Source of the DNA: Methanothermococcus thermolithotrophicus DSM 2095
GTDB taxonomy: Archaea; AGJL01; Methanococci; Methanococcales; Methanococcaceae
DNA: 64,000 bases
Direction of reading: 5' to 3'
NCBI RefSeq assembly: GCF_946463545.1
Contig: NZ_OX296583.1
Span: 744,001 to 808,000 of the forward strand
Shown: positions 57,092 to 64,000 of the stretch, one piece after another
Layout of the letters: each line of letters starts with the position of its first letter
Position numbering within the stretch: the stretch's first letter is position 1
Program-made: the position numbers and the translations under genes
The notes under the pieces: generated by a model
Told to the model about the DNA's origin: nothing
Databases searched by the model: none
Seen by the model: the letters and a program-made list of their open reading frames with translations, nothing else

Positions 57092-57871
57092 CTAAGAAAT
57101 TTTTTGCATATTTGGTGTTATCATTTTGAACCCCTCTTCATTCTCTTTAATGTCACATATGTTTCCATACAATGTTTTTAAAACTTCTTTTGTTAAAACA
57201 TTGCGGGGTTCTCCACTGGCAATAATTTTCTTGTCATGCAACACAACAACTTTATCACAAAACCACATCATGTGGTTAGGGTCATGCACACTAACAACGA
57301 TTGGCATCCCTCTTTTGGTGAGTTTTTTTAACATACTCCATATTTTCAACTGGTTTCTAAAATCCAATGCAGAAGTTGGCTCATCTAAAATCATGGCTTT
57401 TGTTTCTTGTGTCAATGCCCTTGCCAATAAAACAAGCTGTCTTTGACCACCGCTTAAATCTGTGTAAGGTCTATCTGCGAGATGGGATATGCCGATGACA
57501 TCCATGGCTTCAAGTGCTTTTTCAACATCTTTCTTTTTTGGACCGAATATGCCCCCCAAATGAGGAGTCCTCCCCATTAAAACAACTTCTTTAACCAAGT
57601 ACGGAAATGGTGGCTTATGTTCTTGGGGAACATAGGCAATTAGTTTTGCAATGTCCTCAACAGGCATTTTTAGTATGTTCCTTTCACCAATAGATACTCC
57701 TCCTTTTTTCGGCTTTAAAAATCCAATCATGCATTTGAAGAGCGTCGATTTCCCTGCTCCATTAGGTCCAAATATTGCACATAACTCCCCTTTCTCCACC
57801 TTAAAAGAAACCCCTCTTAATATATCATGTTTTTCATCATAACCAAAGTGAAGGTTTTTAATTTCTATCAT
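57092..57871 (-). CDS. ABC transporter ATP-binding protein (FecE/BtuD-type)
   Basis: Energises import by the upstream permease. Walker A GPNGAGKSTLF, Q-loop VPQEHKPPFP, signature LSGGQRQLVLLARAL, Walker B AMILDEPTSALD and switch His HDPNHMM (259 residues). The start codon has GGAGGGG in front. It is third gene in a binding protein - permease - ATPase operon (order on the minus strand 58949, 57873, 57092); it overlaps the permease end by only two bases. Confidence 0.93.
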   Translation of the reverse strand: MIEIKNLHFGYDEKHDILRGVSFKVEKGELCAIFGPNGAGKSTLFKCMIGFLKPKKGGVSIGERNILKMPVEDIAKLIAYVPQEHKPPFPYLVKEVVLMGRTPHLGGIFGPKKKDVEKALEAMDVIGISHLADRPYTDLSGGQRQLVLLARALTQETKAMILDEPTSALDFRNQLKIWSMLKKLTKRGMPIVVSVHDPNHMMWFCDKVVVLHDKKIIASGEPRNVLTKEVLKTLYGNICDIKENEEGFKMITPNMQKIS

Positions 57872-57872
57872 A

Positions 57873-58910
57873 TTAATCCCCTCCGAAGAATTGAGTTTTC
57901 TTTGACCTCAGTAAATAGATTAAATACGGAGCTCCGAGAATTGATGTTATTATTCCCAGGGGGACTTCTCCAGTGGTTATTGTTCTTGAAATAGTATCAC
58001 AAACAATTAAAAAAATCCCCCCCATTAATGCAGATAGTGGGAGAAGAAATCTATGGTCTGGACCTACAATAAGACGAGAAGCATGGGGAATCATCAAGCC
58101 TACCCATCCGATAATTCCTGCAACAGAGACGGATAGGGATGTTATGAATGTGGCAATGGTAATAAGGATGATTTTTAGTCTTTCAGTGTTTATTCCCAAT
58201 GCCCTTGCTTCTTCATCCCCCATTGATATAATATTTAATTTCCACGCATAAAGCATCAATGAAATTATCCCTAATGGTATCAATAATCCAACACCATACA
58301 CTTCTTTCCACCCAATATGATAAAGACCCCCCATCAACCAAAATACTATTGCTTTTAATTGAGATTCGGTGGCAACATATTGGAATACCGCAACCATTGC
58401 ACTAAAAAATGAACCTAATATAATTCCTGCAAGCAACAGGGTTACTAATGGAGTTTTCCCCCTGACTCTTGCCAATGAATACGCCCCAAATACCGCAACC
58501 ATCCCAAAAATAAACGCTGAAAATTGTATGGAGAATGGAATTGATGAGAACATTATTGACAGAGCTGCTCCAAATGCCGCACCTGCGGAGATACCTAATA
58601 TAAACGGACTAACGAGAGGGTTCCTAAATACGCCCTGATATGTAGCCCCCGATGTTGCAAGTGCCATTCCTATTAACATTCCTATTAAAACTCTGGGAAT
58701 TCTTATGTCCCATACAATAGTGTCATAGATGTTGTTGGTAATATGGCCACTTCCTAAAATATGGTATTTCATAACCTCAAATACTTCAAACACTGGAACA
58801 TTGTATGCTCCGATACTAATGGAAATTAACATTGTAGTTAACAACAAAAAACCAGTAAGACCAATAATAAAAATTTTTGATTTATATTCAAAATTAACAT
58901 TGCCATCCAT
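57873..58910 (-). CDS. ABC transporter permease (FecCD/BtuC-type)
   Basis: Integral membrane permease of the iron-siderophore/cobalamin importer family, 345 residues with about ten membrane segments. Family markers are IVWDIRIPRVLIGMLIGMALATSGATYQGVFRNPLVSPFILGISAGAAFGA near the N-terminus and VSVAGIIGWVGLMIPHASRLIVGPDHRFLLPLSALMGGIFLIVCDTISR toward the C-terminus, where the ATPase-coupling helix lies. GGTGATAATAC precedes the ATG. Two bases from the ATPase gene. Confidence 0.93.
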   Translation of the reverse strand: MDGNVNFEYKSKIFIIGLTGFLLLTTMLISISIGAYNVPVFEVFEVMKYHILGSGHITNNIYDTIVWDIRIPRVLIGMLIGMALATSGATYQGVFRNPLVSPFILGISAGAAFGAALSIMFSSIPFSIQFSAFIFGMVAVFGAYSLARVRGKTPLVTLLLAGIILGSFFSAMVAVFQYVATESQLKAIVFWLMGGLYHIGWKEVYGVGLLIPLGIISLMLYAWKLNIISMGDEEARALGINTERLKIILITIATFITSLSVSVAGIIGWVGLMIPHASRLIVGPDHRFLLPLSALMGGIFLIVCDTISRTITTGEVPLGIITSILGAPYLIYLLRSKKTQFFGGD

Positions 58911-58948
58911 GTATTATCACCTTAAATTAAAAAAAGAAAAAAAGAAAT

Positions 58949-60139
58949 TTAGTGAGGATTGCCATAATATCTCTGTGCTTTTACAGCTTCTGCGATTTCA
59001 TCATCATTTAATCCATAGATATTCTTATATAATTTAATCTCTTCTTTATCTGGGTCAATATCGGCAAATTTCTCTGGATATAATGTTTTTGCTTCCCTCA
59101 ATAATCCAATTGGGAATTCAATGGTTGCTCTCCATTCAGTAGTTCCTACACTACCAACTCTTTTTTCCTTAATTGCCTTAGCATTTTGAACTAATTCCCA
59201 ATTAAAGCCCATATCTTTTCCGGCATATACATCTTCTGGACTTACATATCCACCATGTCCCAATATTATCATGACATCAGGGTTTAATTTTAAAACTTGT
59301 TCGGGGGCTGTTTTTACCCAGCTGCCTTCTTCAAGGACATTTTTCCCATGGACTATTTCCTCTAGGAAGTATGACTGAATTGTTTGAGGTCCCAACATAT
59401 AATCAGGAGTTGCAAATAACATGACATTTGGTCTTTCATCTTCTGGAATATCTTTGGTTCTTTCTTTAACCAGCTGAACTTTTCCGTTGAGATAATTAAT
59501 TAAATCTTTTGCTTCGCTCTGCTTGTCGAATATATCTCCTAAAATTTCAATTTCTTGCCATACTGTATTTACATTTGGTTTTTCATAGGATGTTGGATGC
59601 AGTAGTAAAACAGTAGGAATTCCCATCTCATTTAATCTATCTATGATTTTTTGATACCTATCCTGTCTTTCTTTGTCGGTGGCGAACGCCCTAATAATTA
59701 CAACATCAGGGTTCGTTGCAGCGAGAGTTTCATAATTTAACTCTTTTGAGCTACCGACATTGGTTATACTTTCAATTCTTGGGCATACAACTTTTAAAAA
59801 TTCATTTTTCATTTGGGAATTATCAACTGCGACAACTTTATCGTCAATTTTCCAAATTTTCATTATTTTTATATATGTTCCTGTGAAGTCGATTAAAGCA
59901 ACATTCTTTACATCTTTTTTAATCTTAACTTCTCTATCCCACATATCTTTGATGGTCTTATATTCTACATCTTTATTTTCTGCGACATTGGACTTTTCTG
60001 CTGCTGTTGTAGGACTGCTTTCAGCTGTAGGTGATGGATTTACTTCATCTGCAACAGTCTTTGATGTGCAACCACACATGCTTACCGTAAAAATCATCAT
60101 CCCACATAATAATAAGACTCCTAATTTTTTTAGGTTCAA
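58949..60139 (-). CDS. substrate-binding lipoprotein of the ABC importer
   Basis: A 396-residue periplasmic-type binding protein of the iron/cobalamin class. I choose TTG 60139, right after GGTGATATT; it gives an N-terminal Lys-Lys plus hydrophobic signal (NLKKLGVLLLCGMMIFTVS) and a lipobox-like SMCGC. The ATG at 60163 has no ribosome-binding site. A Ser/Thr-rich linker (residues about 30-50) precedes the binding domain (VALIDFTGTYIKIMK, LNYETLAATNPDVVIIRA, GHGGYVSPEDVYAG). Its ligand (Fe3+ chelate, haem or corrinoid) is not decided by sequence. First gene of the importer operon. Confidence 0.88.
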   Translation of the reverse strand: MNLKKLGVLLLCGMMIFTVSMCGCTSKTVADEVNPSPTAESSPTTAAEKSNVAENKDVEYKTIKDMWDREVKIKKDVKNVALIDFTGTYIKIMKIWKIDDKVVAVDNSQMKNEFLKVVCPRIESITNVGSSKELNYETLAATNPDVVIIRAFATDKERQDRYQKIIDRLNEMGIPTVLLLHPTSYEKPNVNTVWQEIEILGDIFDKQSEAKDLINYLNGKVQLVKERTKDIPEDERPNVMLFATPDYMLGPQTIQSYFLEEIVHGKNVLEEGSWVKTAPEQVLKLNPDVMIILGHGGYVSPEDVYAGKDMGFNWELVQNAKAIKEKRVGSVGTTEWRATIEFPIGLLREAKTLYPEKFADIDPDKEEIKLYKNIYGLNDDEIAEAVKAQRYYGNPH

Positions 60140-60325
60140 AATATCACCTAATTTAAATTTCATATTAGTTAATAATATAAATCATCTGAAAATTATTACT
60201 AATAATATATAAGAGTTACGATTTGATTCTACAATTAAAAATTTGCCACCATCAACTTGATTTTGATGACTATTGTATTAAAATCGATGACGGCATATTA
60301 ATGAATTATTTGACAAAAAAAGAGA
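60140..60325 (-). promoter_or_regulatory. ABC importer operon promoter and possible operator
   Basis: The inverted repeat TTAGTTAATAAT (60165-60176) and ATTATTACTAA (60192-60202) is imperfect but long. The TATA box TTATATATTA (about 60211-60202, minus strand) would start transcription near 60183, inside that repeat. This arrangement suggests repression by a metal regulator. The remaining bases are featureless. Confidence 0.45.
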
Positions 60326-61078
60326 TTAAAAATCTAATGAAATTACCTCAATACCTAAGGCATCTTCCATATATTTTTTAAATAATTTCAATCCATAAAC
60401 CTCAGTTCCATAGTGTCCCCCATCTATCACACATAAACCGAGCTCCTCTGCAAGTATCTTTGAATGATGAATTAGGTCTCCGGAGATATAAATGTCAACA
60501 CCTGCTACTTCTGATACATATTTTATAGAGCTCTGGGATAATCCATAACCAGAAAGTACAGCAACCTTTAAATCTTTTTTATCGTCAATTATTTCAGAAT
60601 TTACAACTACTGGATTTTTTACAATATTTTCTTTGGTTATTTGTAGTAGTTCGTCAAAAGAACCATTAAATTTTCCTATTCTTCCCAAACCATTGGTATA
60701 TAAGTTTTCAACGTTTTCAAGCTGATACAAATCAACTAAAGCATCGTTTAAACCGTTTTTACATATATCAAGATTTGTGTGTGCTGAGTATAGAATTATC
60801 TCGTTATCCATTAATATCTTTAATTTTTTATAAATAACTCCTGTAAAGGTTCTTATGGGATCTTTTAGTATTGGATGGTGGGTAAATAAAAAATCAACCT
60901 TCTCTTTTTTGGCTTTTTCCACAACATCTAAAGATGGATCCAATGCTACACCTATTTTTTTAACTTCATTGTTTAAATCGTTTCCAACTTGAAGTCCTAT
61001 ATTGTCCCCTTCAATTGCGAGCTCCTTTGGAGCAAATTCTTCTATAAAATTTATAATATTCCATGCGTATGTCTTCAC
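60326..61078 (-). CDS. Nif3-like dinuclear metal centre protein
   Basis: NIF3/YbgI family hydrolase-like protein (250 residues). The start is GTG 61078 (KTYAWNIINFIEEFAPKELAIEGDN after initiation); the open frame to 61087 lacks a site. EGDNIGLQVG, FLFTHHPILKDPIRTF (His pair), LYSAHTNLD and the C-terminal DGGHYGTEVYGLK provide the metal ligands. Its biological role is not settled. The GTG start overlaps the methyltransferase stop by four bases, so the two are coupled. Confidence 0.9.
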   Translation of the reverse strand: MKTYAWNIINFIEEFAPKELAIEGDNIGLQVGNDLNNEVKKIGVALDPSLDVVEKAKKEKVDFLFTHHPILKDPIRTFTGVIYKKLKILMDNEIILYSAHTNLDICKNGLNDALVDLYQLENVENLYTNGLGRIGKFNGSFDELLQITKENIVKNPVVVNSEIIDDKKDLKVAVLSGYGLSQSSIKYVSEVAGVDIYISGDLIHHSKILAEELGLCVIDGGHYGTEVYGLKLFKKYMEDALGIEVISLDF

Positions 61079-61689
61079 TTTCTCCACCCTGTAATTACCT
61101 GTAGTTCTTCAAATGGAAATGCCATTGAGCCTGTTTTTTTGGCTTTAAATCCATATTTTTCAAGCATTCCAATAGTTTTATCTTCGCCAGTTAATGAGGA
61201 TTGAACTATCTGAACAATACCATTTTCATTTAAATAATCTCCAACTTCTTTGATAAATCTACCAAGAACTTTTCTTCCGTCTTCTCCCCCATCAAATGCG
61301 TAATTTAGGTATTCTTCAAGTTTTTCATCTTCAGAAGTTGGTAGATATGGGGCATTAAATAAAATAACGTCAAATCTTTCATTTATGCTGCTGAATAAGT
61401 CACTTTCTAAAAAGAAAATAGATTTATTCAATTCCAATTTATTCAATATTGCATTTTCCTTTGCAGTTTCTATTGAATAAGGGTTTATATCTATTCCAAC
61501 AACCTTTTTAGCTCCTTTTTTTAATGCGTTAATGGCCTGAATTCCAGTACCGGTTCCAACATCTAGGACTGTTTTATCTTTTACATCCACCAAATTATCA
61601 ATCAATAGTTCACTATCCTCTGCTGGTTCATAGACCTTTGGATGAGTTTTTATTAGAATCCCTTTTATTTCAACTGTCGTAGGTGACAT
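61075..61689 (-). CDS. HemK-like SAM-dependent protein methyltransferase
   Basis: A 204-residue methyltransferase resembling archaeal HemK/Mtq2, which methylates the GGQ glutamine of release factor aRF1. DVGTGTGIQAINALKKG (SAM-binding motif I), GIDINPYSIETAKENA (motif II) and NAPYLP (an NPPY-type catalytic motif with one change) are clear. Coupled to the Nif3-like gene downstream. The substrate is inferred from the family. Confidence 0.85.
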   Translation of the reverse strand: MSPTTVEIKGILIKTHPKVYEPAEDSELLIDNLVDVKDKTVLDVGTGTGIQAINALKKGAKKVVGIDINPYSIETAKENAILNKLELNKSIFFLESDLFSSINERFDVILFNAPYLPTSEDEKLEEYLNYAFDGGEDGRKVLGRFIKEVGDYLNENGIVQIVQSSLTGEDKTIGMLEKYGFKAKKTGSMAFPFEELQVITGWRK

Positions 61690-61844
61690 AGTTATTCCGT
61701 TTTATTTTTTTTATTACCATTTATAGTGCTCGACATAACAAACTTAAATATATCCTTCAAAATATACCTACTCAACTTCGTTGAGTAGGTATCGGATTTT
61801 GGAATCAAAACCTTTTTTTAAAAGGTTTTGTCTTTGACTATAAT
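61690..61844. repeat. palindromic repeats between PUA and methyltransferase genes
   Basis: ACCTACTCAACTTCGTTGAGTAGGT (61766-61790) is nearly identical to 5645-5668 and to 55060-55085. Then GGATTTTGGAATC and AAAACCTTTTTTTAAAAGGTTTT (61807-61829), like the hairpin at 55104-55125. A mosaic-family member, with no duplicated gene end visible. Confidence 0.7.
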
Positions 61845-62321
61845 TTAAAATTTCCAGATTTCATCACCAATATAATGGATGGTCTTTATGGCTTTGCCCT
61901 TTTTTTCTTCCTTCATAGTTTTTCCATCCATTAAAGCTATTCCAACTGATAAAGGTTTTTGATGGGTTTCATCTACAACAAAAACAACATCTCCTTCTTT
62001 GATATTTTCGTCTGCATCGACTATTCCTGGAGCCATTACATCGGCACCGTTTGCAAGGAATTTAACGGCCCCCATGTCTACAACGACTTTATTTTTATCC
62101 AAATTATGGTTTAATAGGGTTTTTAATGTTGGATATATCTTATCCTCTATTTTAACGGCAATAGGTTCGTTGTCTATTAAGATCATTTCATATTCATCAG
62201 TTATGGCGATTTCTGCATTTGCCTTTTTAGAAATTATCTCCTTTCCAAATATGTTGTCCAATTCTTCTTTTAATTTTTTTAACTCCTTTTTTTTCATGCA
62301 GTATCTTCTTTTTATTTCCAA
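61845..62321 (-). CDS. MCTS1-like PUA-domain RNA-binding protein
   Basis: A 158-residue archaeal protein with an N-terminal pre-PUA domain (EIKRRYCMKKKELKKLKEEL, IEDKIYPTLKTLLNH) and a C-terminal PUA domain (VVVDMGAVKFLANGADVMAPGIVDADENIKEGDVVFVVDE). It belongs with COG2016/DUF1947-type proteins related to MCTS1. The TTG 62321 start is preferred because AGGTGAAATA lies just before it and homologues begin EIKRRY; the upstream GTG at 62339 lies before that site. Role in translation or tRNA binding is inferred. The cofH gene follows two genes later, as I recall for MJ1432-MJ1431. Confidence 0.8.
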   Translation of the reverse strand: MEIKRRYCMKKKELKKLKEELDNIFGKEIISKKANAEIAITDEYEMILIDNEPIAVKIEDKIYPTLKTLLNHNLDKNKVVVDMGAVKFLANGADVMAPGIVDADENIKEGDVVFVVDETHQKPLSVGIALMDGKTMKEEKKGKAIKTIHYIGDEIWKF

Positions 62322-62363
62322 TATTTCACCTAGATTCACATATTAGCTAATATTATTATTATA

Positions 62364-63764
62364 TTATTTAATATCATTTAATGCTTTTGAAGCTATAAGT
62401 CCAAGAAATCTAGATAGTTCCAATTCAAATTCCCTACTTACATCTGATGCCCCACTTGTTGCATGTGCAGCTTCATGTAATAATGTGTTAGCATACAATT
62501 CTAAACTTTTTAATTGAGTTCTTTTTATTATAATTCTTCCAAATAATGGTTCCCATACGCCTGCCGCTTCTGTAAAGCAAAGACCTTCTTTTTTCATAGT
62601 TTCAGATATTTTTATTTCCCGTACATTTTTAGGTTTCCCACCAATTAACTTAAAAATACCATCAGTCGTTTTAAAAATTTCCATTTCTTTTGGTGATAAT
62701 TCATTTAACTCCACAAACTTATATTCAAAGCTTTCATTATATTCTTCCATAAATTGCTCTAAATCCCTAATGGCATTTCCTGAAACGTCTTTTAATCCGT
62801 TAATTTTACTTTTAAGGTTCTCGGGAATTGTTATTATTTTATATCCTGATGATTTTGCTTCATCTACCATGTTGGTTGCATGTATTAAGTCATCATGAGT
62901 TAGAAATATTACTTTATCTAATGAATTTAATATTTTAACTGCATGTTTTTGGACATCTAACCAATGAAGTTCATCATGGATATTCCCAGTACTATAATTT
63001 TTTAAATCTTCTGCTAATTTTTCAGCCACTGTTTTACTACTGCATTGTAATATTATCTTCTTTATCCTATCGGAATATGCATTTCTTCCAACATTAGTCC
63101 TTTCCCTATTGAGTGCTTTTTTTATTTTCTTTGTTAAAGATGTTATATTATAACTAAAAAGAAAATTTTCTTCTTCTGATACCTTTACACCATTTATATA
63201 TATTTTCCCTCGTTTTCCTTTTTTCTCTAAAATTTCCCCATATTTAGTTTTTTCAAGTATTCGCTCTCCAGAAAATTTTAAAAATAAATTCATGGCTTTT
63301 GTAATGTCTTTGTCATTAACTCCTGTTAAAATAAAGTCAGTTCCTATAAATTCAGGTTCTGATGGGGGGCTTATACATGCATGCAAGGTAATAATATCAT
63401 CAAAACCGTGTTTTTGTGATTTTTCGATAGTTATGTCTCCATACTTTGATTTTATAAACACATCTACTCCCTTTCTTTCAAATGTTGCAAGGGCATCTTT
63501 TAAACCTATTCCAAATTTTCCGATTACATTTGGGTTTCTTAGTTTTTCATCATTTTCATTTTGTGTCAAATGTTCATATTTAAGTCCTCTACCATAATCC
63601 CTAATATGCCACCTATCTTCATCATCTTTAAATATCTCTATATCTTTTGTTTGTGTTAGCATTTGCTCATCGAGAGCGTTGGCAATAATTTCTCTGATTG
63701 CATGATAAAGTTCCCAATCTTCAAGAATTCGCTCAATATTTAAGTCAAATTTTTTAACACTCAT
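62364..63764 (-). CDS. GHKL ATPase fused to HExxH metallopeptidase-like domain
   Basis: A 466-residue protein. Residues about 10-210 form a GHKL (Hsp90/MutL/MORC-type) ATPase: REIIANALDEQ (N-box, Glu25, Asn29), WHIRDYGRGLKYEHL (G1, Asp56) and GKFGIGLKDALATF (G2). A middle region about 210-390 has no recognised domain. The C-terminus holds LYANTLLHEAAHATSGASDVSREFE: an HExxH zinc site (His430, Glu431, His434), with Asp441 or Glu445 as possible third ligand. GGGGT precedes the ATG. I know no named gene with this combination. ATP-gated protease activity, perhaps in defence, is an inference only. Confidence 0.8.
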   Translation of the reverse strand: MSVKKFDLNIERILEDWELYHAIREIIANALDEQMLTQTKDIEIFKDDEDRWHIRDYGRGLKYEHLTQNENDEKLRNPNVIGKFGIGLKDALATFERKGVDVFIKSKYGDITIEKSQKHGFDDIITLHACISPPSEPEFIGTDFILTGVNDKDITKAMNLFLKFSGERILEKTKYGEILEKKGKRGKIYINGVKVSEEENFLFSYNITSLTKKIKKALNRERTNVGRNAYSDRIKKIILQCSSKTVAEKLAEDLKNYSTGNIHDELHWLDVQKHAVKILNSLDKVIFLTHDDLIHATNMVDEAKSSGYKIITIPENLKSKINGLKDVSGNAIRDLEQFMEEYNESFEYKFVELNELSPKEMEIFKTTDGIFKLIGGKPKNVREIKISETMKKEGLCFTEAAGVWEPLFGRIIIKRTQLKSLELYANTLLHEAAHATSGASDVSREFELELSRFLGLIASKALNDIK

Positions 63765-63822
63765 TTTACCCCTTTTATTATATATTTATTATTTAAAATG
63801 ATGATACTTATATTTTCATTAT
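63765..63822. other. gap between GHKL/HExxH gene and cofH
   Basis: Only 58 bp of A/T-rich sequence separate the cofH stop from the start of the GHKL gene. With both on the minus strand cofH lies upstream, and TATTTAAAATG-type sequence could still hold a weak promoter. No terminator is clear. Confidence 0.2.
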
Positions 63823-64000
63823 TTATTCTAAAATCTCATATAAGGTATTTCTCTCCTTTGGGGCTCTTCCTATTCTTATAATAGCATCCCTTATTTCTTT
63901 GGAATTCATCGATACCCCGTATTCAGCTCCTGCAGCCTTTGAAATATTTTCTTCCATCAGGGTTCCACCGAAGTCATTTGCACCGCATTTTAGTGCTATT
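63823..64000 (-). CDS. cofH: CofH, C-terminal end (gene continues past the window)
   Basis: Radical SAM enzyme that joins 5-amino-6-ribitylaminouracil to a tyrosine-derived moiety in the deazaflavin (F420) route. The 59 visible codons read ALKCGANDFGGTLMEENISKAAGAEYG and end RAPKERNTLYEILE. This tail is typical of CofH and its paralogue CofG; the Arg-Thr-Leu-Tyr ending fits CofH better. The stop is at 63823-63825. Its active site and start are outside the window. Confidence 0.85.
   Translation of the reverse strand, partial: IALKCGANDFGGTLMEENISKAAGAEYGVSMNSKEIRDAIIRIGRAPKERNTLYEILE

Overview
The window reads as a chromosomal segment of a hydrogenotrophic methanogen of the order Methanococcales. 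The genes indicating this are MptA, CofH (partial), geranylgeranylglyceryl phosphate synthase, both PolD subunits, TFB, TFE, NikR and an aRNase J/IdsA/Idi2 cluster. Intergenic DNA is very AT-rich. Most starts are preceded by GGTGAT-like sites that match the 16S 3' end at 25141-25152. The rRNA genes are GC-rich inside an AT-rich genome, which suggests a thermophile. I cannot name the species.

Layout. 1-2054: aroB' (left end cut off) and GGGP synthase. 2114-6824 (minus): PolD small subunit, primase large subunit, a SPOUT-like protein and an orphan C5 DNA methyltransferase. 7050-12746: CoA-binding protein, argH, truD, a PUA protein and an HcgA-like radical SAM protein. 13037-17852: a LysR-like regulator, NikR, a DUF2121-like protein, DUF192, a ClpP/SppA-like protease and an AAA ATPase. 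17888-21298: PolD large subunit. 21459-26608 (minus): the rRNA operon 16S - tRNA-Ala(TGC) - 23S - 5S, followed by RNase P RNA. 26812-31670: K+ channel, a permuted CobQ-like protein and MCM.

31771-35807 is the best replication-origin candidate. It holds a degenerate AAA-like wHTH protein, a small wHTH/zinc protein and an Orc1/Cdc6-like AAA+ wHTH protein around about 1.2 kb of extremely AT-rich non-coding DNA with repeated 12-mers. Then follow mptA, an ATP-grasp gene, tfe, an HD protein, a type II/IV-secretion-like operon (39557-44662; its ATPase carries a large intein), tfb, gar1, form III RuBisCO, and the isoprenoid/RNA-decay cluster idi2 - rnj - idsA. The right part has radical SAM MJ_0865-family, gamma-carbonic anhydrase, ribH, hisE, a CBS regulator, an iron/cobalamin-type ABC importer, Nif3, an HemK-like methylase, an MCTS1-like PUA protein, a GHKL-ATPase/HExxH fusion and the 3' end of cofH.

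The most unusual structure is a family of mosaic palindromic repeats. In three places they sit between two copies of the last seven or eight codons of a gene (aroB', the C5 methyltransferase and the carbonic anhydrase). One two-hairpin module has also become protein-coding: it supplies the C-terminus and stop of GGGP synthase and an N-terminal segment of the gamma-carbonic anhydrase, resembling the in-frame palindromic elements of Rickettsia. The other leading candidates for something new are the origin neighbourhood and the GHKL/HExxH fusion protein.
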